From: Balneolaceae bacterium
GTDB lineage: Bacteria; Bacteroidota; Rhodothermia; Balneolales; Balneolaceae
NCBI GenBank assembly: GCA_007134695.1
Contig: SLKI01000020.1
Span: forward strand, 62,001-126,000
Length of the DNA stretch: 64,000 bases
Reading direction: 5' to 3'
The notes under the pieces are model-generated. The model made no database searches. It worked only from the letters and a program-made list of their open reading frames with translations, and was not told where the DNA came from. Positions 37,289 to 46,130 of the stretch are shown in pieces. Both the position numbers and the translations under genes were made by a program. Numbering within the stretch: the first letter of the stretch is position 1; every line of letters begins with the position of its first letter.

Positions 37289-38902
37289 GTGAAGTGTCGA
37301 TCTGTCCCTTATGAAAAGCTTCCCTATTCGAAATTATTGATCGATTACGTTCGTCAGGAGAAGAATCTCTCACCCTTTTATTCCGGGCATTCGTTCAGCG
37401 AAGATTCAGTCCGGCAGAAAGCAGCGGATTTTCGTTTTACGGGAGACCGAAACCGCAGTTACGAGGCGCTCGAACAGTTCAACATAAAGCTGGATGCACC
37501 GGCAGAGACGAGACGTCGGCTGAAACAACTGAAAGACCCGAACTCCCTGGCACTGGTGACCGGCCAGCAGGTGACACTCTACGGCGGTCCTCTCTACACG
37601 GTTTATAAAACAGTTACAACCCTGAACTACGCTTCCAGGTGGGAGAAACTGCTGGGCAGGCCGGTGATACCGGTTTTCTGGATGGCAGATGAAGATCATG
37701 ACCTGGAAGAGGTTTGTCAGGTTGGAATCTTTTCGGATGACAATTATCTAAAGCTAAGCTGCCAGGAACTGAAAGCCAACGGACCGACAGGCCGGGTTGT
37801 TCTGGCCGATCGATTCAAGAATTTTTCCGATCACTTGCTTTCTCAGCTGCCGGAATCAGATTTTACCTCCGAACTGAGGGAGCGTATTGATAAGCATTAT
37901 CGGGAGGGCCGAACCCTTCGGGAAGCATTCGGGCGCTGGATGCTGGATCTGTTCGGCAGCAGCGGACTCATCATGGCGGGAAGTGACGATCCGGCAATTA
38001 AACGGCTCTCCTCCGACCTGCTGGCACTTGCTGCAAACCGGTCCGACGAACTGCACAAGAGTCTTGAAGAACAGAGTTCACGGCTTGAAAAGTCGGGATT
38101 TACTCGTCAGGCGATGGTGCAGAGGTCCAATCTGTTCTATCTCGATAAAGAGGGTAAAAGAGTCAAGATCTCGATGGATGGAGATGCCTGGTCGGCAGGT
38201 AACGGCCAAAATTGGGATTGGAACGAACTCATCGACGAAATCAACAGTTATCCGGAGAGGTTTTCGCCCAATGTTTTTTTGCGGCCGATGCTCCAGGACC
38301 GTCTGCTTCCGACGATCGGATATGTCGCAGGGCCGGGCGAACTGGCTTACTACGGGCAGATGAGGTCCGCTTACAACGCGATGGCGATGGAGATGCCGCT
38401 TCTCCTTCCGCGTTTCAGCATAACCCTGATGGAGCCTGCTATTCAGCGAATCTCTGAAAAACTCCCCTTTAGATTCGAGGAATATGCCGGCAGAACTGAG
38501 GATCTGGAGTCGCAATTTGTTGACCGAAAGGAGGAAGAGGATATCGATGCTATTATTCAATCATGGAAAGAGCGGACAGAAAACCTGACCGATCAGTTCA
38601 GTCCACGTGTTGCCGAAATCGATCCCACTCTCCGGGCATCTGCCGACAAGATCAACGCCGTTGTTTCCGGAGAACTGGACAAGCTTCGCAGCAAGATCTA
38701 TCGCTCCATCAAGAAAAGGGAACAGATTCAGATCCGGCGAATTCACCGGGTCAAACGACATCTTTTCCCGGACAGCGGCCTGCAGGAGCGTCAGATCTCG
38801 ATGATCCACTATATGAACAAGTATGGACTCGATGTTTGGGACCGGCTTCAGGAGCTTCTTCAGGATCAACAGCCCGATGCTCACAAAGTGGTAGAACTCT
38901 GA
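37289..38902 (+). CDS. bshC: Bacillithiol biosynthesis cysteine-adding enzyme BshC
   Basis: This 537-residue protein matches BshC in length and in the blocks LVTGQQVTLYGGPLYTVYKTVTTLNYA-type nucleotide-binding region (TGQQ..GGPLYT), PVFWMADEDHDLEEV, GYVAGPGELAYYGQMR and the C-terminal coiled coil. It adds Cys to glucosaminyl malate, the last step to bacillithiol. BshA and BshB are not in the window. It starts with GTG. Presence of this gene supports Bacteroidota-type or related thiol metabolism. Confidence 0.93.
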   Translation: MKCRSVPYEKLPYSKLLIDYVRQEKNLSPFYSGHSFSEDSVRQKAADFRFTGDRNRSYEALEQFNIKLDAPAETRRRLKQLKDPNSLALVTGQQVTLYGGPLYTVYKTVTTLNYASRWEKLLGRPVIPVFWMADEDHDLEEVCQVGIFSDDNYLKLSCQELKANGPTGRVVLADRFKNFSDHLLSQLPESDFTSELRERIDKHYREGRTLREAFGRWMLDLFGSSGLIMAGSDDPAIKRLSSDLLALAANRSDELHKSLEEQSSRLEKSGFTRQAMVQRSNLFYLDKEGKRVKISMDGDAWSAGNGQNWDWNELIDEINSYPERFSPNVFLRPMLQDRLLPTIGYVAGPGELAYYGQMRSAYNAMAMEMPLLLPRFSITLMEPAIQRISEKLPFRFEEYAGRTEDLESQFVDRKEEEDIDAIIQSWKERTENLTDQFSPRVAEIDPTLRASADKINAVVSGELDKLRSKIYRSIKKREQIQIRRIHRVKRHLFPDSGLQERQISMIHYMNKYGLDVWDRLQELLQDQQPDAHKVVEL

Positions 38903-38941
38903 AAGCCAACCAAAACGGGTCTAAGTCAAATTAGCAGATTT

Positions 38942-39517
38942 ATGTCATCAACGATCGAACAGAAAAAGGACAAGTTGCGAAACAAATTTTTGATGCGCCG
39001 TAAGCAGGTTGGCAGCGACCGGCGGGAGGAGATGAGCCGACGTATAACCGCCCATATCGTCGATTGGGAGATCTATTTGCAGGCAAAAACCGTCCATTGT
39101 TTTATTTCGATCGACAAACAGATGGAGATAGATACCTGGCCGCTGATCCAGAAGATGGCCGAAGATAGGAAACGGATCGTCGTACCCAGAGCGATCGTGG
39201 ACGATACCCGGCTTGAGCATCTGCTTTTCAGGCCTGGGGATCCGCTTGAGGAGAACAAATGGGGCATCCCCGAGCCGGTTCAGCGTCGTCGGGTACCTGT
39301 CAGCGAACTCGATCTGATCTTTGTGCCGGCCGTCTCTATCGACCGAAAAAAGAACAGATTGGGATATGGAAAAGGTTTTTACGATCGTTTTTTAAGTGAA
39401 GCGTCTGCATGCAAGGCAGGATTGCTCTTTGAAGATTGCGTTTCAGAGTCGATCTTGCCGGTTGAAGAACACGATGAGCAACTGGATGCCGTCGTTACCG
39501 AGAAAAGTATTTTCTGA
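38942..39517 (+). CDS. 5-formyltetrahydrofolate cyclo-ligase
   Basis: This 191-residue enzyme converts 5-formyl-THF to 5,10-methenyl-THF using ATP. It carries the family signature RLGYGKGFYDRFL near the C-terminal third and the N-terminal block KDKLRNKFLMRR with the ATP/folate-binding Lys and Arg. PEP-type motif WGIPEP is present. A 6S RNA gene often precedes such a gene in proteobacteria, but the 39-base gap here has no room for one. Confidence 0.93.
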   Translation: MSSTIEQKKDKLRNKFLMRRKQVGSDRREEMSRRITAHIVDWEIYLQAKTVHCFISIDKQMEIDTWPLIQKMAEDRKRIVVPRAIVDDTRLEHLLFRPGDPLEENKWGIPEPVQRRRVPVSELDLIFVPAVSIDRKKNRLGYGKGFYDRFLSEASACKAGLLFEDCVSESILPVEEHDEQLDAVVTEKSIF

Positions 39518-39614
39518 TCCGTTCCGGCCCGAATTGAAACTGTTTTCCCGGAATTCCGTATTCGGTAATCAGGCAGGTAAGGTGGCCTTAAGAAGGTTTG
39601 GTAAGCCTCACACC

Positions 39615-39671
39615 TGCAAATTGACCGTACGCCGGCAATTTGGCTGTACACTGGCAAGTTGACCGCGTTTG
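39615..39671. repeat. Three 19-bp imperfect tandem repeats
   Basis: Units share GCAAnTTGnCnGTAC with the GCAA core at 39616, 39635 and 39654, a regular 19-bp period. The stretch 39565-39610 before it is weakly repetitive too. It lies between the cyclo-ligase and PspC genes and argues against the upstream TTG as PspC start. Confidence 0.5.
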
Positions 39672-39700
39672 TGGCCGAAACCCGAACCGAAATACAAACA

Positions 39701-40438
39701 ATGCAGGAAAAAACCAGACAACATTCAAGCGTTGGCCAGACATTCAATATTTCCGATACGGAACTCCGTACGACTCTCGAGGAGTATCTGAAGGAAGAAC
39801 AGAAAAACGGTGCCAACTTCTGGAATTTCTCGACGATTACAGGGCTCGCCATGGTGTTTATCGCTATGACGGCGGCCTCACAGTGGTTTCTGGAGTCGAC
39901 ATTCGGATTTTCGCCGGGTCTGGACCTTTCAGGTTTATTGAGTGTACTGCCTGTTATCGGCGGTGTTTTACTGGTTCTGGTGGGAATGGGGTATATCGCC
40001 AGTGAAAAGAAAGAAAAAAAGAAAAAGGTGGAAAAGATGACAAGCAGGCAGAGGACAGCAGATCATGATCCCCTTGACGACTTTCTCTATCCGCAGGGAG
40101 GGCAGAAGAGCCGGAAGAAGAGTAAAGAAAAAGCCGGCAGGAAGGCGGGGAGCCGACCTTCATCCGGGACCGCTTCACAAGGCGCATCTCAAGGCGTTGA
40201 CTCCTTTGCACTCAGCCAGAAAAAGAAGCTGTTCAAATCGCGTTCCGATAAGAACATTGCAGGTGTCTGCGGTGGATTGGCTCAATATTTCGGCATCAGT
40301 TCTACCACCGTCCGGCTGATCTTTGCGATCGGAACCGTTCTGGGATACGGCAGCTTTATTCTGATCTATATCGCTCTTGCCATCGCTCTGCCGAAAGAAC
40401 CTATCGATTTGATGCACGATTTTGAAATCAAATCGTGA
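39701..40438 (+). CDS. PspC domain membrane protein
   Basis: This 245-residue protein has two membrane helices (about 45-65 and 78-98) and a basic, Ser/Lys-rich linker. The C-terminal PspC domain reads KNIAGVCGGLAQYFGISSTTVRLIF, followed by a hydrophobic segment GYGSFILIYIALAIALP. PspC proteins sense envelope stress in the phage shock system or regulate membrane integrity; here it is detached from pspA/pspB. A TTG at 39659 is in frame but falls in a tandem repeat, so ATG 39701 is preferred. It is 36 bases from tmk. Confidence 0.8.
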   Translation: MQEKTRQHSSVGQTFNISDTELRTTLEEYLKEEQKNGANFWNFSTITGLAMVFIAMTAASQWFLESTFGFSPGLDLSGLLSVLPVIGGVLLVLVGMGYIASEKKEKKKKVEKMTSRQRTADHDPLDDFLYPQGGQKSRKKSKEKAGRKAGSRPSSGTASQGASQGVDSFALSQKKKLFKSRSDKNIAGVCGGLAQYFGISSTTVRLIFAIGTVLGYGSFILIYIALAIALPKEPIDLMHDFEIKS

Positions 40439-40474
40439 TATTTTATTGCGGCCTATGAACGCAAAAGGAATATC

Positions 40475-41080
40475 GTGCTGATTTCATTTGAAGGAATTGA
40501 CGGTTGTGGCAAGTCGACTCAGATATCCATGCTGGAGGAGTGGTGCGCCCGAAAAGAGATCCCGGCGGCGGTATTCCGGGAACCCGGGGGTACGGTGCTC
40601 TCCGAAAAGATACGGGATCTGTTGCTCGACGGACGCCGGGAGATGAATCCGGTGACGGAGCTTCTGCTCTTTTCGGCAGCAAGGTCTCAGCTGATTTCAG
40701 AACAGGTTAAACCGCTTCTTGATGCGGGAAGATGGGTGATTCTGGACCGATTCTACGATTCAACGACCGCCTATCAGGGATTTGGCCGCCGTTCGGCAGA
40801 TCTAAAGGAGATTGACGCTTTGAACCGCCTGGCGGCCCACAATCTGGAACCGGATTTCACATTTTATCTGAAGATCGGGGTGGAGGAGGCTTCAAAACGA
40901 ACCTCAGGCAGGGAAAAAGACCGGATGGAGAGTTCCGGTGAGGAGTTCTATCGTCGTGTCATCAGAGGATTCGATCAGTTGTCATCCCGTTTTCCAAGGT
41001 TTGTCACCCTTGATGCGACGCAGTCTCCCGAAGCTATCCATACACAAATCACTACCCTTCTGCAAGAGAAACCGGGTTGA
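40475..41080 (+). CDS. tmk: Thymidylate kinase
   Basis: This 201-residue dTMP kinase has the P-loop EGIDGCGKST (6-15), the DRFYDSTTAYQGFG block (substrate binding) and a REPGG motif (FREPGGT). It phosphorylates dTMP to dTDP. The LID segment is SGREKDRME, of the E. coli type with several basic residues. The start is GTG at 40475, and the translation MLISFEGIDG matches family N-termini. Confidence 0.96.
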   Translation: MLISFEGIDGCGKSTQISMLEEWCARKEIPAAVFREPGGTVLSEKIRDLLLDGRREMNPVTELLLFSAARSQLISEQVKPLLDAGRWVILDRFYDSTTAYQGFGRRSADLKEIDALNRLAAHNLEPDFTFYLKIGVEEASKRTSGREKDRMESSGEEFYRRVIRGFDQLSSRFPRFVTLDATQSPEAIHTQITTLLQEKPG

Positions 41081-41278
41081 TCATTAAGGATTCGCGGGAT
41101 TCCTGTGATGGTGAAAGGACTCTCAGAGTAAGTCTGATCGACATTTTGTGCTTATCTGCGTTGAAGCTTAACCAAAATATGCGTAAATTTGTTGCATTGT
41201 GGTTGAACCTTGTCACAGATTCAAATCGCGAAGACACTTCACTTGAAACTATCACTTTCGAAGTAGAATAAACTCACT

Positions 41279-41761
41279 ATGGCGCACGAAAGAATCGAAG
41301 TAGACTTGCCTTTAGCGAAAGTTTACGAACTGTTGAGTAATCCGGTCCACTATCCTAAATTTTTAAACCGGCTTGAGAATGTTGAGAAGATCAATTCCCA
41401 GACATTTGAATACTCAACGACAATCGGAGATGAAGAGTTCAAATGGACTACGAACCTGATCGACAATCTACGCAACACCCGTTTTGCCTGGATTACGATC
41501 AATGGGAATCTTAACCAGACCGGCACGATTCGCTTTACCCCACTTGACAGCGGGGAACGGACTCGGGTAGACTTTTCACTCGACTACAGAACATTTTATG
41601 GTGAGCCGGGCGAAGATCTGGCCAAGTTTATCGAAAAACTGCCCGAACAGTTGAAAAATGATCTGAAGACTTTCAAGGAGCTTGCTGAGAACGGCACATT
41701 CAAAGAAGCCGGAAGTGAAGATGAGGAAAAAGCTTCCGAAGAGAATGAAGTCACGGTCTGA
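41279..41761 (+). CDS. SRPBCC family protein
   Basis: This 160-residue protein is predicted to fold as a START/Bet v 1-like helix-grip domain. MAHERIEVDLPLAKVYELLSNPVHYPKF is the characteristic first strand and helix, and VDFSLDYRTFYG leads to the long final helix. Such proteins bind lipids or aromatic ligands; no ligand can be inferred. It ends with an acidic tail. A strong intrinsic terminator lies 27 bases after its stop codon. Confidence 0.8.
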   Translation: MAHERIEVDLPLAKVYELLSNPVHYPKFLNRLENVEKINSQTFEYSTTIGDEEFKWTTNLIDNLRNTRFAWITINGNLNQTGTIRFTPLDSGERTRVDFSLDYRTFYGEPGEDLAKFIEKLPEQLKNDLKTFKELAENGTFKEAGSEDEEKASEENEVTV

Positions 41762-41787
41762 CAACTTTTACGAAGATCAAATGACAG

Positions 41788-41818
41788 AATGCGCACCCCG
41801 TCGGTGCGCATTTTTTTT
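41788..41818 (+). terminator. Intrinsic terminator after the SRPBCC gene
   Basis: AATGCGCACC (41788-41797) pairs perfectly with GGTGCGCATT (41803-41812) around the loop CCGTC and runs into eight T residues. This is the cleanest terminator in the window. Its T-run ends four bases before the aroE start codon. Confidence 0.9.
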
Positions 41819-41821
41819 ATC

Positions 41822-42742
41822 ATGACATTCCAGGAATTTTCATCATCGGAGAAAGCCCGGAGGCCTCACTATCTGGTTTTGGGGCACCCGATCGACCACA
41901 GCCTCTCACCCCTGATGCATCAGACAGCACTTGATTATTATGGCCTTGATGCCTCATATCATGCTGTCGATCTGCAGCCCGGTGAGATGGAGCTGTTTTC
42001 CGACTGGCTGAATAACGAATTGTTCCTGGGTGCCAATGTCACCATTCCCTATAAGCAGCGGTTTTTGGATCTGGCTGACCGGCACGATTCGTCGGTCCGG
42101 GAGTCGGGATCCCTGAATACCCTGGTACGTGACCGGGAAGAGTGGGCAGGGTACAATACCGATATCGATGGGTTTCTTACACCACTGCTGTCGAAAGAAA
42201 ATGATTTGAGAGGAATGAGCGCCATTCTGTTCGGCTCGGGGGGAGCGAGCCGGGCGGTACAAGTTGGATTGCGCAGGCTGAAGATGGAGAAGATTTATAT
42301 TGTTTCGCGAACTCCTGCTTCGGCAGAAGAGGGAGAGCGGGCTGCCTCATCGGCAGAGGTCAATCCAGATGTCGGTGCTTCCGGACAGGTTTCATATACA
42401 GGTTATGAGGATTGGCCCCGGTACGCAGAAGAGGCGGCACTGGTCGTTAATGCTACACCACTTGGAATGCTTCCCGGGATCGAAAGTTCACCGGTCAAGA
42501 CGGGCCAGGAGCAACTTCTCAAGGGGAAAGTGTGTTATGATCTGGTCTATAATCCAATGCACACACGTTTTCTGCAGCAAGCCGAAGAGGCGGGAGCGGA
42601 AACAATCGGCGGAATCGACATGTTTATTGGCCAGGGTGCTCGTTCTTTCGAATACTGGACGGGGAGAAAGATGCCGGTGGAGAAGGTAAAAGCGTTGATT
42701 GTTGAAGAGCTCAGGATGTCGGAATCGGAAAGTGATCACTAA
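41822..42742 (+). CDS. aroE: Shikimate dehydrogenase
   Basis: This 306-residue enzyme reduces 3-dehydroshikimate to shikimate with NADPH. The catalytic pair is Lys 78 (NVTIPYK) and Asp 114 (YNTDIDG), shikimate binding involves SLSPLMH near 28-33, and the nucleotide loop is LFGSGGASRAV. An ATG at 41789 gives a longer frame but lies inside the terminator hairpin, so 41822 is preferred. There is no Shine-Dalgarno and little leader after the T-run, so expression may depend on read-through. It is 13 bases from the next gene. Confidence 0.93.
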   Translation: MTFQEFSSSEKARRPHYLVLGHPIDHSLSPLMHQTALDYYGLDASYHAVDLQPGEMELFSDWLNNELFLGANVTIPYKQRFLDLADRHDSSVRESGSLNTLVRDREEWAGYNTDIDGFLTPLLSKENDLRGMSAILFGSGGASRAVQVGLRRLKMEKIYIVSRTPASAEEGERAASSAEVNPDVGASGQVSYTGYEDWPRYAEEAALVVNATPLGMLPGIESSPVKTGQEQLLKGKVCYDLVYNPMHTRFLQQAEEAGAETIGGIDMFIGQGARSFEYWTGRKMPVEKVKALIVEELRMSESESDH

Positions 42743-42755
42743 ACCGAAATCAGTA

Positions 42756-43499
42756 ATGGATCTTCAGAAAATTGATATTTTTATTCCCTATTCGAATGTC
42801 GAGGGCTGGTTTTCACTCAGAAATGTCCCGAATGTGAATGCCGATGGCGGGATCCCGGGCCTGAACTGCGGTTTCAATACGGAGGCTCCGGATCGTGAAA
42901 CGGAATCGAACCGGGGGCAGCTGTTTAATGAGTTGGGCCTGGACGGGGAGCGGGTGGCTTTCGTGCGGCAGGTGCACGGGAGTACGGTGCTGGAGGTCTC
43001 CGGTGGGGGGAGGTTCGGGGAGGCGGATGCGATGGTGACGGAAACGATCGGCCTGACACTGGCAATACAGGTTGCCGATTGCGCCGCTGTCTTGCTGGCT
43101 GACCCCGAAAGTGATGTGATCGGGGCTGTTCATGCAGGATGGAGGGGGGCTCTCGACGGTGTATTGCCGAATACCGTACAAAAGATGATGCGGCTGGCAT
43201 CTGCCAGGCCGGACCGGATGATCGCCTACATCAGTCCTTCGATCTGCCAGAAGCATTTCGAGGTGGGAGAAGAGGTTGCTTCTCGTTTTCCGGAACCGTA
43301 CGTCGACCGTGAGCGGTTTAGCAAACCGCACGTCGATTTAAAAGGCTATCTGCACCGTCAGCTGATCAATGAAGGGATTCCCGAGAATCAAGTTGAGGTG
43401 GCACCTGATTGTACGATGGAGAACGAGGAGTTGTACTATTCATACCGAAGAGACGGAAAGAAAGCCGGTCGAATGCTCTCTCTGATCCGGCTCAATTGA
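42756..43499 (+). CDS. Laccase-domain protein (polyphenol oxidase/PgeF family)
   Basis: This 247-residue protein of the YfiH/LACC1 family has Zn/Cu-binding His and Cys in the blocks VRQVHGSTV, VADCAAVLLADP and AVHAGWRG, and near the C-terminus APDCTMENEELYYSYRRDG. Members act as peptidoglycan-editing factor (PgeF) or as purine nucleoside phosphorylase/adenosine deaminase. Upstream frame extends to 42699 within aroE; the second start (42756) is chosen because it gives a normal family length. It is probably co-transcribed with aroE. Confidence 0.88.
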   Translation: MDLQKIDIFIPYSNVEGWFSLRNVPNVNADGGIPGLNCGFNTEAPDRETESNRGQLFNELGLDGERVAFVRQVHGSTVLEVSGGGRFGEADAMVTETIGLTLAIQVADCAAVLLADPESDVIGAVHAGWRGALDGVLPNTVQKMMRLASARPDRMIAYISPSICQKHFEVGEEVASRFPEPYVDRERFSKPHVDLKGYLHRQLINEGIPENQVEVAPDCTMENEELYYSYRRDGKKAGRMLSLIRLN

Positions 43500-43623
43500 T
43501 CTTGTTAGTTTGACCATCAAAAGTTTTCTATTTTGAGAACTTATTTTGCCGGCGATGAGAGCGTGTAATCGCGTGCATACCGGTCCAATCGCAATTAGTT
43601 GAACGTTACCGCAGAAAAAAACT

Positions 43624-44772
43624 TTGAAGCCGCGAAACATCACCATACTCGGCTCGACCGGTTCCATCGGAACTCAGGCGCTCAAAATTATCGGCGGTTA
43701 TGCCGAACGATTTAAGGTAGTTGGCCTGTCAGCCCGGTCAAACTGGGAACTTCTGGCCCGGCAGGCCAATCATTTCCAGCCGGATTATCTGGTTCTATCG
43801 GGTCGCGAAGGCCGGAACGAGTTGATGAATATGCTCGATTACCGCCCGAAAGATGTATTTGACACTCCCGAAGATCTTGTGATGCTGGCCGAACTCGAAG
43901 AGAACGACATTGTCTTGAATAGTCTGGTCGGATTCTCCGGATTTAAACCGACTTATGCTGCACTGAAAGCAGGGAACCGTGTGGCTCTTGCCAACAAAGA
44001 ATCTCTGGTTGTCGGTGGTGAATTGATCTCACCATTTCTAAAACAGAATCCCGGGCAGCTTATTCCCGTCGATTCGGAACATTCTGCGATGTTGCAATGT
44101 ATGGTTGGGGAGCCTGCAGACTCGATCGAAAAAATTATTATCACTGCAAGCGGCGGGCCGTTCAGAACCTGGCCGGAGGAGAAGTTAGAGGCTGCTACGG
44201 TTGAGGACGCCCTCGATCATCCTAACTGGTCGATGGGTTCCAAAATTACCATCGATTCTGCCACGCTGATGAACAAGGGTCTGGAAATTATCGAAGCTCG
44301 CTGGCTATTCGACCTGCCGCTCGATAAGATCGAACCGGTGATCCACCCTCAAAGTGTCATTCATTCTGTGGTGGAGTTTGTTGACGGATCTTCAAAAGCG
44401 CAGCTTGGGCCGCCGGATATGAAAGTACCGATCCTTTATTCGTTGACCTATCCCGACCGCATTGCTTTTGATGCCCCGAGAGTCGACTGGGGTCGACAGC
44501 AGGAACTGACGTTTGAACCGGTCGATAAAAAGCGGTTTCCATGCATTCGACTGGCCCTGGAAGCGTCAGGCCGGGGAGGTTTTTCTCCGACGGTTATGAA
44601 TGCTGCAAATGAGGTTGCAGTCGAACGCTTTTTGAAAAGGGAAATTGGTTATATTGAGATCGCAAAAATTGTCGGGAACAGCCTGGAGCGCATCAACTGT
44701 GATACGGATCTGACTCCGAATACGTTAGAAGAGGTGGACCGGCAGACAAGAGACTTTGCCGAAAGCCTTTGA
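43624..44772 (+). CDS. dxr: 1-deoxy-D-xylulose-5-phosphate reductoisomerase
   Basis: This 382-residue enzyme of the MEP isoprenoid pathway converts DXP to MEP. The NADPH motif GSTGSIG (10-16), the metal-binding block LIPVDSEHSAMLQ, the SGGPFR loop and MNKGLEIIEARWLF are present. The start is TTG (translated MKPRNITILGSTGSIG, the family N-terminus). It is followed after 17 bases by rseP, a common pairing. Confidence 0.97.
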   Translation: MKPRNITILGSTGSIGTQALKIIGGYAERFKVVGLSARSNWELLARQANHFQPDYLVLSGREGRNELMNMLDYRPKDVFDTPEDLVMLAELEENDIVLNSLVGFSGFKPTYAALKAGNRVALANKESLVVGGELISPFLKQNPGQLIPVDSEHSAMLQCMVGEPADSIEKIIITASGGPFRTWPEEKLEAATVEDALDHPNWSMGSKITIDSATLMNKGLEIIEARWLFDLPLDKIEPVIHPQSVIHSVVEFVDGSSKAQLGPPDMKVPILYSLTYPDRIAFDAPRVDWGRQQELTFEPVDKKRFPCIRLALEASGRGGFSPTVMNAANEVAVERFLKREIGYIEIAKIVGNSLERINCDTDLTPNTLEEVDRQTRDFAESL

Positions 44773-44789
44773 TTTGATATTCATCTGAT

Positions 44790-46127
44790 ATGGAATTGTT
44801 GATTACGATTTTAAGTACACTAGGCATTTTTATTGCCGCCATCTTTATTTTGGTCTTTTTTCACGAGCTCGGCCACTTTTTAACGGCCAAGTGGTTCAAG
44901 ATGAGAGTCGACCAGTTTTCGATTGGATTTCCGCCCAAGATATTTGGTTATAAAAAGGGGGAGACTGAATATGTGATCGGTGCGACTCCGCTGGGAGGGT
45001 ATGTCAAGATCGCCGGGATGATAGATGAGAGCATGGATGACGAATATACCTCACAACCTCCTCAGGAAGACGAGTTTCGCTCCAAGCCGGTATGGCAGCG
45101 TATGGTTGTAATTCTTGCCGGAGTTATTTTCAATGTGATTCTTGCATTTTTTATCTATACGGGAATGGCATGGCATTACGGAGAAGAGGTTCTCCCGGTC
45201 GATGCGATCGAAGGGGTCTACATTCCGGAAAACACCCTTGCTTCGGAAATGGGCTTCCAGACCGGAGATCGTGTCATCGGTATTAACCGGAGGGAGGTCG
45301 ACTACTTTGAACAGCTGTTCAGGCCTGCAGCCATTACCGGCAGAGATGTCAGTTTTATGGTGGAGCGAAACAGCGATATCCATCACCTGTCGGCACCGTC
45401 GGACTTTCTGGACCGGCTCAACCGGGAGCAACTGATCGAACCCTCCTGGATACTGCCGAGCAAGATTGCCTCCGTGGTGGATGATTCTCCCGCATCTGCG
45501 GCCGGTTTACAGGCCGGGGATGAAATTGTCGCATTCGACGGCGAAGAAATTTCATACTGGATTCAGCTGACCGAGAAGATTCAACAGGCAGACGGCCAGG
45601 TTACCTTAACGGTATTACGGGATGGAGAACGGGTTGATCTGTCGATTATTCCGGATCAGGAGACCGGGACGATCGGGATTCATGCCTACAATTTTGCCGA
45701 CTCGATTGTGAATCTGGAACACTCTTTCATCTCTTCCTTTGCGGTGGGATACCATCAGACTGGAGGGACTTTTATCGGAATTGTTCAGGGGCTTCAACAA
45801 CTGCTGACGGGAACGATTTCGGTCAGAGAAAATCTTGGGGGGCCGGTAGCTATCGCCAGTGTGACCCGTGATGCTACGGTTCAGCGAGGCTGGGAAGGGT
45901 TCTGGCTGATTACCGCCTTTTTGAGTATCACACTCGCCATAATGAATATGCTGCCGATTCCAGCCCTGGACGGCGGCCACTTCCTCTTTCTGGTATATGA
46001 AGGAATTACCCGTAGAGAGCCTTCACCGAAGGTTCGGATGGCGTTGCAGCAGATTGGGTTAATCCTGTTGATCGGCATATTTATACTCGTGACTTTCAAT
46101 GATATTCTCAGGCAATTCGGAGGGTAA
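44790..46127 (+). CDS. rseP: Site-2 protease RseP family (M50)
   Basis: This 445-residue membrane zinc protease has HELGH (25-29) in the first helix, two PDZ domains in the middle, and a second zinc ligand motif LPIPALDGGHF near residue 395. It performs intramembrane cleavage in envelope stress or sigma-factor signalling. Length and topology match RseP. It sits between dxr and psd in an apparent operon. Confidence 0.95.
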   Translation: MELLITILSTLGIFIAAIFILVFFHELGHFLTAKWFKMRVDQFSIGFPPKIFGYKKGETEYVIGATPLGGYVKIAGMIDESMDDEYTSQPPQEDEFRSKPVWQRMVVILAGVIFNVILAFFIYTGMAWHYGEEVLPVDAIEGVYIPENTLASEMGFQTGDRVIGINRREVDYFEQLFRPAAITGRDVSFMVERNSDIHHLSAPSDFLDRLNREQLIEPSWILPSKIASVVDDSPASAAGLQAGDEIVAFDGEEISYWIQLTEKIQQADGQVTLTVLRDGERVDLSIIPDQETGTIGIHAYNFADSIVNLEHSFISSFAVGYHQTGGTFIGIVQGLQQLLTGTISVRENLGGPVAIASVTRDATVQRGWEGFWLITAFLSITLAIMNMLPIPALDGGHFLFLVYEGITRREPSPKVRMALQQIGLILLIGIFILVTFNDILRQFGG

Positions 46128-46130
46128 TGA

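Noticed and set aside
41077-41271. 64-codon frame overlapping the tmk stop
   Set aside because: Starts with TTG inside tmk and shows no motif. The region more likely holds the promoter of the SRPBCC gene.
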